Source of the DNA: Roseivirga sp.
Lineage (GTDB): Bacteria > Bacteroidota > Bacteroidia > Cytophagales > Cyclobacteriaceae
Direction of reading: 5' to 3'
NCBI GenBank assembly: GCA_029262895.1
Contig: JAJCYM010000032.1
Location: 1-35,343, forward strand
Length of the DNA stretch: 35,343 bases
Part shown: positions 8,701 to 15,501 of the stretch, piece by piece
Numbering within the stretch: the first letter of the stretch is position 1
How the letters are laid out: each line of letters starts with the position of its first letter
Position numbers and translations under genes: made by a program
The notes under the pieces: generated by a model
What the model saw: the letters and a program-made list of their open reading frames with translations, nothing else
Told to the model about the DNA's origin: nothing
Databases searched by the model: none

Positions 8701-11700
8701 TCATCTAATTGATAGCAAGTGAGGTTAGTACCGACTCCATTCAGAGTAATTGGTTGAGGCCCTTGGACATCGTAGGTTTCCAGAATACTGCAGCCATTGC
8801 TGTCAGTTATCGTCACCTGATAAGTCCCGGGAGTAAGTCCAAAAATGTCTTCTGTGGTATTGCCGTTGTTCCAACTAAAATCATAAGGTGCAATCCCACC
8901 AGTCACGGTCAGGTCAATGCTTCCATTTGACAAACCGGAACAGGTTTCGTCTGCTATAGTCGCGGTGGCCTGCAAGGCCGAAGCCGGTTGTGTAATACTG
9001 ATGGTCTCATTAGTTGTACAACCATTTACATCCGTCACGGTTACTGTATAACTTCCTGTGGTAAGGCTGGAAATATCTTCTGAATTTTCCCCATTCGACC
9101 ATGAAAAAGTATAAGGGAAACTGCCTCCACTCACTTCCAAGTCAATCGAGCCATCGGCACCAGCAAAGCAGGTAACATTGTTAGTTGTAAAGTTCGCTGA
9201 TAAAACTGAAGGCTCTTGCACCGAAACCACCTTGCTGGTATTGCAACCATTCGCATCCACTACCAACACCTGGTAGGTTCCAGCTGCCAGACTGCTGATA
9301 TCTTCCGTAGTGGCACCATTAGACCAACTGACGCTAAAGGGTGCAGTACCCCCGGTTATGGTTAAATCTATTGCGCCATCTCCGGCAGCATTGCATGATA
9401 AATTGGTCACCGATGTGCTGGCTTGCAAGACACTGGGCCCTAACACTGTGAAAGACGGATTTATTGAACAGCCGTTAGCATCGGTGACCGTTACCTGATA
9501 TGACCCAGGGCTAATTCCGGAAATATCTTTAGTGATTGCCCCCTGATTCCAGGCGTAGGTATAGGGAGCTGTACCTCCTAAAACCGCAAGGCTAATCACT
9601 CCATTGTTGGAGCCAAAACAGGTGACATCGGTGACAATGGCTGAGGCGGTTAAAGCAGAAGTCGGTTCAACTACCGTGTAGTTGCTAACATCCACGCAGC
9701 CATTCGCATCGGTAACTGTTAGCGTGTAGTTTCCACCTGATATATTGAATAAATCTTCAGTAACAGCTCCGGTGGACCAGGAATAAATATATGGTGCCTG
9801 ACCTCCGGTTACATCCACTTCAATTGAGGCATCACCTACACCAAAACAACTTACATCGATTACAGAGCCACTCACAGCCAATTGCAAGGGTTCAGAAACA
9901 GTAAGGTTTCTGGCAAGGGTACAGCCATTGACATCCGTAACCAAAACCTGATAGTTGCCGGCAGAAATATTTGTTAAGTCCTCAGTTGTGGCGCCATTTG
10001 ACCAGGTATAGGTATATGGTGCAATTCCCCCGACCACTGTAATGTCGATAGCACCATCTCCCGCACTATTGCAGCTAAGGTTTTGAACAGAAGAGGAGAT
10101 TTGAAGTGCCGCAGGAGAGTTAATGGTATAGGCACCAAAAGTGGCACAACCATTGGCATCAGTAACGGTTACATTGTAATTGCCTACAATCAACCCAAAC
10201 ACATCCTTAGTCGTTGCCCCATTGCTCCAGTTATAGGTATAAGGTGCGGTACCACCTGAAATTACCAGTTGAACTGAACCATTATTTACTCCAAAACAGC
10301 TAATATCTGTTACGGTTTCAGAAATCGCAAGAGGCCCAGTAGGTTGGTTCACATCAATATTCTGAATGAGCTGACACCCATTGGCATCTGTAATAGTCAC
10401 TACATAGGTATTGGCCGTGAGTGAAGAAATATCTTCTACCGTTGCCCCATTGGACCAGGAATAACTGTAAGGGGCGGTACCCCCGGTTACGGTTAAATCA
10501 ATACTTCCAGTATTATTTCCGAAGCAATCCACATCCACGCTAGTGAAAGAGGAATTCAAGGCAGTAGGCCCATTGATTGTAAAAGGTGCCACAACATTAC
10601 AGCCTCTATTATCTACTACTTGAACGCTATAATTACCTGGAGGCAACCCACCGACATCTTCTGTATTGCCACCATGAGACCAAATAAAGGTATAAGGAGC
10701 CTCCCCTCCAGACACCGTTAGGTCAATAGCCCCATCTGATGCTCCAAAACAGGTTACATCGGAGGTTGAACCAGTGGCTACCAGAACCGGTGGATCAGTA
10801 ATGGTATAGGCACCATTCACTGAACAACCGCTGGCATCTGTAATCGTCAGATTGTAGCCACCAGGTGGTAAACTGCTCAAATTTTGATTTGTGCTTCCGT
10901 TGGACCAATTGAAAGTATAAGGAGCTGTACCTCCACTGACCGTCAGCGCAATGGCACCATCCGCAGCACCATTGCAGGTGACCTGACTCACATTATCGGT
11001 GAAGCTCAGGGCTGCGGCTGGCTCTGTGATCGTTACGTTTTCTATTAACGCACAGCCATTGGCGTCCGTAATAGTTACGCTGTAATTGCCAGCCGGAATA
11101 TTGGTCAGGTCTTCCGTGACTGCACCGTTAGACCAGGCATATGCATAGGGAGCTGTACCACCAGAGGGAGTAATGTTAACGATACCCGTGGACTGCCCGA
11201 AGCAAAGCACATCTTGCTTGCTGACATTATTTGTCAAGGTCAATGGTTCAGTAATGGTGAAGTTCTGAATGTTCTGACAACCATTGGCGTCAGTTGTGGT
11301 CACCGTGTAGTTGCCGGGCATAAGACTGGCCCGATTTTGAGTTGTAATTCCGTCATTCCACAGATAACTATATGGTGCTGTGCCTCCACCTACAGTTAGT
11401 GTGATTGTGCCATCATCTGCTCCATTACAGGTCACATCAGATGAGCTCGTTCCTACGGTCAGCAATGGTGGCTCAGTGATTGTAAATGCAAAGGCCTTAA
11501 CACAACCATTGTTGTCCGTAACCTGCAAGGAGTACATGCCAGCCGCTACGTTCGTTAAGTCCTCAGAAATGGCCCCTGTATTCCATGAGTAACTGTATGG
11601 TGCATCCCCTCCTGTTACCGTAACATCTATACTACCATTGTTGCCCCCATTGCAGCTCACATGAGACAATATGCCCGTGGCATCAAGTACGAGAGCAGGT

Positions 11701-13892
11701 TCCACAATGGTCGTGTTTACAACGACTGAACAGTTGGAAGCATCTTTCACAGTCACTGAATAATTACCTGCTGTCAACCCCGAAATGTCTTCAGTTGTAC
11801 TTCCGTTTGACCAAAGAAAGGTGTAGGGCGCGGTTCCTCCACTCGGGGTTAAATCAATTGAACCTGTGCTGTTTCCTTTACAAAGCACATCCACCTGGGT
11901 GAAAGTGGCCTGAATTGCGGCTGGTTCAATGATATTGAATCCTTCAACCTTGACGCATCCACTATTATCTGTTATTGTTACGGAATATGCTCCCGCGGTC
12001 AGACCTGAAATATTGCTCGCTGTTGCGCCAGTGTTCCATAGGTAGGTGTATGGTCCTGAACCTCCTGTAACCGCCAGAAAAATACTTCCATCTGTAAGAC
12101 CGTTACAGCTGATGTTATTCACTGTGGAATTACCCGCAATCACAGCCGGTTCTCCCAAAACTATATTTTCCACGATAGCACAGCCTCCGGCATCGGAGAC
12201 TGTCACCTGATAGGTGCCTGCCACTAGGCCAACCGCAGTTGGACCAACGTCACCGGTATTCCAGTTGTAAGTATAGGGGGCGGTACCATTGCTGGCCACC
12301 ACAGTAATAGCACCATCATTGCCCCCGTTACAAGTTGGTAGAGTGAGTGTAGGTGCAACCGCAATTCTTACCGGATCATTAAGTGTGTAATTTTCAACCA
12401 CGGCACAACCGTTCGCATCAGTTATAGTAACTACATAATTGCCTGAGCTTATTGCTCCACTGGAAGCAGCCGTGCTACCATTCGACCAGACATAGGTATA
12501 GGGAGCTGTGCCACCTTGCATGGTCACAATAAGACTGCCGTCAGCAGACCCAAAGCAGGAGGGCATGTTGCTTGTCAGGCTTTGAACAGACAGGGCTGCG
12601 GCTGGCTCGTTAATGGTAAATGCCCCATTGGCCACACACCCATTTGCATCCGTCACGGTTAAGGTATAATTACCTGCACTTTGATTAACTATGTCTGCAC
12701 TGGTGGCACCTGTTGACCAGGCGTAGGTGTATGGGGCAGTGCCTCCTGTAACGTTGCTCGCAATGTCTCCTGTATTATCACCAAAACAGGCCACATCGGT
12801 AATGGCGTCATTGATAGTCAACACTGCCGGCTCGGTAACTGTAAAATTCTCAACCAACACACAAGACAGGTTATCGGTAATTGTTACTGTATAGGTACCG
12901 GCTCCCACTCCTGTCAAATCCTGAGTGATGGCTCCGTTGCTCCAGGAATAAGTATATCCACCGTTACCACCTACCACAGTAATGTCAATGCCTCCATCGA
13001 TATCGCCATTGCAGGTGGTATTGGCAATAACTCCCGTTGCTACAATTGGGGCAGGAGAAGTGATTGTATAAATTGGCGCCACCACACAACCATTGGCATC
13101 GGTGATGAAGACCTGGTAGCTTCCCGGAAGTAAATTCGTGAGTGTGGCATTCGTGCCGAGTAATGTAGCCGTTCCGGCTATATACCATTGGTAAGTATAG
13201 CCACCCCAGCCACCAGTACCCGTGACCTGAAGGCTACCATTGGCCAGGTTGCTACAAGTGGCGTTGGTTTGGTTAAGCAAATTTGCTGCAAGAAAGTTAG
13301 CAGGTTCGGTTACTATAAAGTTGATTGAACCCGTACACCCATCCTGATCTGTCACCTGGAGTGTATAGTTGTCCACACCAAGTCCTCCAATGGTAATGAC
13401 GTTATTTGGGAAGGTTATACTTCCGGTGGCTATCTGGGCACCTCCACCATTTTCAAGTATCCAGTCATAGCCGGGATTTCCATTGCCCATCGTCACCACC
13501 ACCTGAGCATCTGAGTCACCCCGACAGGTGACATCATTGACTACCACGGTTCCAACCAGATCAGGTGGGTTGCTGACTGTATAGGTGGCCTTTAGGAAAT
13601 CTCCATTGCTATCGGTTACTGTAACTGAATAGTCATCGGCTGTCAGGTTATCTGCTACAAAGGAGGTTGAGGGGAGGATAGTCCCTCCGCTATCTTCCCA
13701 TTGATAGGTGTAAGGGGCTACACCGGAGGTAACACTAATGGTAATTGATCCTACGCAGCTATTAATGCTTACAGAGGCTATGACCGGACCGGCTTCTGTT
13801 TCGGTTGCTGATGACAAGAATGCATTGGATATAAGTGTGACAAAAAGTATAATTATTTTAATATCAAACCTTTTAATGCGTGCGAACAGCAT
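5709..13892 (-). CDS. Giant SprB-repeat adhesin with PKD and type B T9SS sorting domain
   Basis: The protein has 2727 residues. An N-terminal signal segment (about 10-29) is followed by roughly 33 tandem SprB repeats (about residues 35-2549), each near 76 residues with the pattern DVTCFGxxDGSIDLTVxGG, then APYTYxWSNG, then VTDANGC. Nearly every repeat carries two cysteines, which suggests one disulfide per repeat. A PKD-like domain follows (about 2550-2632, with WSWDFGDG), then a gliding-motility-type C-terminal domain (about 2633-2727, with FPNAFTPNSDGNNDFF and GNYVYKI), the signal for type B T9SS export. The PorP/SprF gene follows after 3 bases. In gliding bacteria such proteins are mobile cell-surface adhesins; a role in motility or attachment is inferred here. 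The coding strand contains an 11-G run at 7535-7545 that is in frame in this sequence. Confidence 0.95.
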   Translation of the reverse strand: MLFARIKRFDIKIIILFVTLISNAFLSSATETEAGPVIASVSINSCVGSITISVTSGVAPYTYQWEDSGGTILPSTSFVADNLTADDYSVTVTDSNGDFLKATYTVSNPPDLVGTVVVNDVTCRGDSDAQVVVTMGNGNPGYDWILENGGGAQIATGSITFPNNVITIGGLGVDNYTLQVTDQDGCTGSINFIVTEPANFLAANLLNQTNATCSNLANGSLQVTGTGGWGGYTYQWYIAGTATLLGTNATLTNLLPGSYQVFITDANGCVVAPIYTITSPAPIVATGVIANTTCNGDIDGGIDITVVGGNGGYTYSWSNGAITQDLTGVGAGTYTVTITDNLSCVLVENFTVTEPAVLTINDAITDVACFGDNTGDIASNVTGGTAPYTYAWSTGATSADIVNQSAGNYTLTVTDANGCVANGAFTINEPAAALSVQSLTSNMPSCFGSADGSLIVTMQGGTAPYTYVWSNGSTAASSGAISSGNYVVTITDANGCAVVENYTLNDPVRIAVAPTLTLPTCNGGNDGAITVVASNGTAPYTYNWNTGDVGPTAVGLVAGTYQVTVSDAGGCAIVENIVLGEPAVIAGNSTVNNISCNGLTDGSIFLAVTGGSGPYTYLWNTGATASNISGLTAGAYSVTITDNSGCVKVEGFNIIEPAAIQATFTQVDVLCKGNSTGSIDLTPSGGTAPYTFLWSNGSTTEDISGLTAGNYSVTVKDASNCSVVVNTTIVEPALVLDATGILSHVSCNGGNNGSIDVTVTGGDAPYSYSWNTGAISEDLTNVAAGMYSLQVTDNNGCVKAFAFTITEPPLLTVGTSSSDVTCNGADDGTITLTVGGGTAPYSYLWNDGITTQNRASLMPGNYTVTTTDANGCQNIQNFTITEPLTLTNNVSKQDVLCFGQSTGIVNITPSGGTAPYAYAWSNGAVTEDLTNIPAGNYSVTITDANGCALIENVTITEPAAALSFTDNVSQVTCNGAADGAIALTVSGGTAPYTFNWSNGSTNQNLSSLPPGGYNLTITDASGCSVNGAYTITDPPVLVATGSTSDVTCFGASDGAIDLTVSGGEAPYTFIWSHGGNTEDVGGLPPGNYSVQVVDNRGCNVVAPFTINGPTALNSSFTSVDVDCFGNNTGSIDLTVTGGTAPYSYSWSNGATVEDISSLTANTYVVTITDANGCQLIQNIDVNQPTGPLAISETVTDISCFGVNNGSVQLVISGGTAPYTYNWSNGATTKDVFGLIVGNYNVTVTDANGCATFGAYTINSPAALQISSSVQNLSCNSAGDGAIDITVVGGIAPYTYTWSNGATTEDLTNISAGNYQVLVTDVNGCTLARNLTVSEPLQLAVSGSVIDVSCFGVGDASIEVDVTGGQAPYIYSWSTGAVTEDLFNISGGNYTLTVTDANGCVDVSNYTVVEPTSALTASAIVTDVTCFGSNNGVISLAVLGGTAPYTYAWNQGAITKDISGISPGSYQVTVTDANGCSINPSFTVLGPSVLQASTSVTNLSCNAAGDGAIDLTITGGTAPFSVSWSNGATTEDISSLAAGTYQVLVVDANGCNTSKVVSVQEPSVLSANFTTNNVTCFAGADGSIDLEVSGGSFPYTFSWSNGENSEDISSLTTGSYTVTVTDVNGCTTNETISITQPASALQATATIADETCSGLSNGSIDLTVTGGIAPYDFSWNNGNTTEDIFGLTPGTYQVTITDSNGCSILETYDVQGPQPITLNGVGTNLTCYQLDDGAIDISVTGGTAPFTYSWSNGNNSEDLSGLSIGNYSVTVTDANGCSANQNFTITQPLPLTITYLTSDVTCFGVGDGAVNLTITGGTAPYSYAWSSGETTQDLSNLAGGTYSITVTDAQGCTVSENIDVLAPSAPITVVETITDVDCSGQSSGQIQLSVTGGTAPYNYQWSNGSNQQNLVNVAAGSYTLEITDNNGCTFNAAYAVQETDPIDATFGVLSTTCFGDTDGSITAVASGGTGPYTFVWSNGSTSQDQFNLTGGTYNVTITDSNNCSVTRSVTVGDSRSLSVDVTKTDVLCKGESSAAILLDVTGGSGSYTYLWNTGEVTRSLDALFAGVYSVTISDSGGCATTTSVVISEPALGLSVNLTRTFALTCFGDNSGVASANVGGGVGPYTYLWSTGERTSSISDLEAGNYSLAVTDANGCVVQEAFTITQPAQPMEITVTGNTDLRCKGQSDGSIALSVSGGTGPYDYLWSTGSTSNALEDLIAGDYTVRVRDANGCVTEKIIAVVQPEELRIANVNINQSKCFDDRNGAIELDIEGGTLPYNYQWSTGATTKNIIGIPSGTYSLTVTDARGCEIQATYTLQDPALFKMDPDLLHITCVGANDGLISLNIEGGIEPRSIRWNTGASTETITNLAPGAYNVVVTDGNGCTIQQNFTIIEPLPLTLDAYVEDAVRCGDPKSGLINMIVSGGNEPYSYRWSNGETTSRLDDILPGTYVVTVVDVNGCQATGTYSVQQPEPLQIGLSTLVVVNCETRQVSSRVVADVVGGTGSYTYEWNVGSSKTKEAILAEPARLTLVVRDGLGCTQMQSIDVRIPELAEADFRYQSESLDRTGDLAANEPVNFFDETIGEAVDWSWDFGDGFTSKEVDPIHTFDAPGTYQVVLRVLDASGCTSDRIQTFEITEGYRVIFPNAFTPNSDGNNDFFRPKMLGLEKAQFLVFNTWGEVIFSTDDLESKGWNGNIKGKPAENGNYVYKIIGVSFNGLHVERDGIFALIR
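6245..13787. repeat. About 33 tandem SprB repeats, ~228-base period
   Basis: Counting the cysteine-start motif (TCxG or variants) paired with the GG-x-APYTYxW motif gives 33 units between residue 35 and residue 2549. Units vary from about 70 to 80 residues and are diverged at the DNA level. The first three and last three units are the least canonical. The central ones are closest to each other, for example those with DGAIDLTVSGG. The count was made by eye and could be off by one. Confidence 0.85.
7535..7545. repeat. 11-base C/G homopolymer inside the SprB-repeat gene
   Basis: Eleven consecutive C on the plus strand are eleven G in the coding strand, encoding part of NVGGGVGPYTY near residue 2115, in repeat 28. 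The glycines could be encoded by mixed codons, as they are in the other repeats. Runs of this length are prone to slipped-strand errors, and a one-base change would truncate the protein before its PKD and sorting domains. Confidence 0.9.
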
Positions 13893-14345
13893 TTCCGTTA
13901 TTGTTTCATACTAGTGGTTGGTTAAGCCTTGAGGGATCATATGTACATGGTTTTTGGATAATAAACAAGAGGGACATCGTCTGAGAAAAATACAATTTTT
14001 TGCACTTTTTAAAGGTAATGCTACAAGTATAAAAGTGATGAGATAAACATATCCCCCTATGAGCCGGAGGTAAGTTCCTGTGAGTTACAGATATTTTAAT
14101 GTCAGAAATTTTGAATCCTACAAAGCTGATTTTTGACCTATCGAGGAAATAGTCGTAAAAAAAAATTAATTTTTTTTAGTGTTAACATTTGTTAAATCTT
14201 GGCTTGTCCTGTTCCGCGAACTGTCGAAAAGTGGGATATTACAGGTTGATATTACCGTTGAACCAAAACTTAATAGTGCCAGCAAAGTATTATACCTAGT
14301 ATTTGAGCAAAATCTTTATTTTAGCGCGCTGAAAAAGAGTAACCT
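13893..14345. other. Divergent intergenic region between SprB-like gene and moxR
   Basis: This 453-base AT-rich region has no convincing gene; a 67-codon frame at 14179 lacks any recognisable feature and runs out of frame into moxR. It contains a 20-base A/T palindrome (14158-14177) and two TGTTAA words ten bases apart (14180 and 14190), and it must hold the promoters of both flanking genes. No promoter could be assigned with confidence. Confidence 0.55.
14158..14177. promoter_or_regulatory. A/T-tract palindrome (A8-TTAA-T8)
   Basis: Eight A, TTAA and eight T form a perfect 20-base palindrome in the divergent intergenic region. Such phased A-tracts bend DNA and can act as UP-element-like or nucleoid-protein sites. 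It is too far from both genes (about 170 and 265 bases) to be a terminator for them. The function is inferred only. Confidence 0.4.
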
Positions 14346-15344
14346 ATGGAGGAAATGGAGCAAGTCGTTGAAAACGATTTAAGAAAAGAACACCAAGAGA
14401 AGATCAGTAAGGTAGCCGGAGAGGTAGGCAAGATTGTAGTTGGGCAGTCATATATGGTCAATCGATTAATGGTGGGCCTGTTTACCAATGGCCATATTTT
14501 GCTTGAAGGTGTACCAGGTATTGCCAAAACACTCACGGTAAATACTTTGGCCGAAGTGCTTCATTTGGATTTCCAACGCATTCAGTTTACCCCTGATCTG
14601 CTTCCAGCAGATTTGATCGGGACAATGATTTACAACCAGAAGAAGGGTGAGTTTGAAGTAAAGAAAGGCCCCATTTTCGCTAATGTGGTTTTGGCCGATG
14701 AAATCAACCGGGCTCCAGCCAAGGTTCAATCTGCCTTACTTGAGGCGATGCAGGAAAAAACTGTGACCATTGGAGAAACCAGTTTTAAGCTTGACCGACC
14801 CTTCCTGGTACTGGCTACCCAAAACCCGGTTGAACAAGAAGGAACTTACGGGCTTCCTGAAGCACAAATTGACCGTTTCATGCTTAAGGTGAAGGTCAAT
14901 TACCCTGACAAGGAGGAGGAGCTGGAAGTAATGCGAAGAATGTCCAACATGAGTTTCAAACCTAAGGTGGACAAGCTATTAAGCAAAGAGGACATTTTTA
15001 ACATCAGGAATGAAGTAAATCAGGTGTCCATCTCCGAATCATTAGAGAGATATATTATAGAATTGGTTTTCGCCACCAGAAGCCCTAAAAGTTATGGCTT
15101 GGATGATGAAGCTTATTACATTCAGTTTGGCGCTTCACCAAGAGCCAGTATCAACCTGAACCTTGCAGCTAAGTGCATCGCCTTCTTCAATCAAAGAGAC
15201 TATGTCTTGCCGGAAGACATCAAGGAAATTGCTCCAGATGTACTCAATCATAGAATTATTTTGAACTATGAGGCGGAGGCAGATGGTATTACCACAGAGC
15301 AGATTATCCAAAAGTTATTGAGTAAAATCCCTATTAACCACTAG
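14346..15344 (+). CDS. MoxR-family AAA+ ATPase
   Basis: The 332-residue protein is of normal MoxR length. It has Walker A GVPGIAKT (55-62, Lys61), Walker B VVLADE (114-119), sensor-1 Asn160 in ATQNP, and a likely arginine finger in QIDRFML (174-180). The second glycine of the usual GxPGxGKT is alanine. MoxR ATPases act as chaperones that remodel or insert metal centres in partner proteins, usually encoded next to DUF58 and von Willebrand A domain genes. No such partner is present: the next gene is a TonB receptor 157 bases on. Two in-frame ATGs (14346 and 14355) are possible starts; the GGAGG between them is too close to the second to settle the choice. The family call is firm; the partner is unknown. 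Confidence 0.95.
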   Translation: MEEMEQVVENDLRKEHQEKISKVAGEVGKIVVGQSYMVNRLMVGLFTNGHILLEGVPGIAKTLTVNTLAEVLHLDFQRIQFTPDLLPADLIGTMIYNQKKGEFEVKKGPIFANVVLADEINRAPAKVQSALLEAMQEKTVTIGETSFKLDRPFLVLATQNPVEQEGTYGLPEAQIDRFMLKVKVNYPDKEEELEVMRRMSNMSFKPKVDKLLSKEDIFNIRNEVNQVSISESLERYIIELVFATRSPKSYGLDDEAYYIQFGASPRASINLNLAAKCIAFFNQRDYVLPEDIKEIAPDVLNHRIILNYEAEADGITTEQIIQKLLSKIPINH

Positions 15345-15386
15345 TAAAGGGCTCTTTATCTTTCATCGTTGTCTTACGATTAATGT

Positions 15387-15477
15387 ACTGTTAATAAACC
15401 TTCAATTCTGATAACAGAATTGTAACAGTATGTTAAATATGGCTTACTTAACAGTGGCCAATTTATTCCAACATTTG
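15387..15477 (+). promoter_or_regulatory. Candidate regulated promoter with TAACAG repeats upstream of TonB receptor
   Basis: TAACAG occurs at 15412 and 15423 (11-base period) and again at 15449, and the inverse ACTGTTAA lies at 15387-15394. CAATTCTG-ATAA-CAGAATTG (15403-15422) is a perfect 8-base inverted repeat within this block. AACATTTG (15470-15477) resembles a -7 box, and the 15449 copy falls where the -35 region would be. The arrangement resembles direct-repeat sites of PhoB/PhoP-type response regulators (11-base period, TTAACA words), but the regulator is a guess. Confidence 0.4.
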
Positions 15478-15501
15478 CGTATTCACTCTAAAACTTGAAA
15501 G

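Noticed and set aside
5745-13188. Numerous open frames antisense to or out of frame with the SprB-repeat gene
   Set aside because: They are short, repeat-derived shadows of a strongly supported long gene and have no features of their own.
6245-13787. Regular repeats considered as a CRISPR-like or satellite array
   Set aside because: The ~228-base units are fully coding, in frame and diverged at synonymous sites, so protein-level repeats explain them.
1295-14006. Shared AAGTGCAAAAA word at 1295-1305 and, in the other orientation, at about 13996-14006, upstream of the two SprB-like genes
   Set aside because: The orientation relative to the genes differs and the word is short and A-rich; it is not convincing as a common regulatory site.
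14179-14382. 67-codon plus-strand frame before moxR
   Set aside because: It has no recognisable domain, overlaps the moxR start in another frame, and lies in AT-rich promoter sequence; it is most likely chance.
15345-15360. TAAAG-GGCT-CTTTA hairpin after moxR as a terminator
   Set aside because: The stem is only five base pairs and the T-rich tail is weak.
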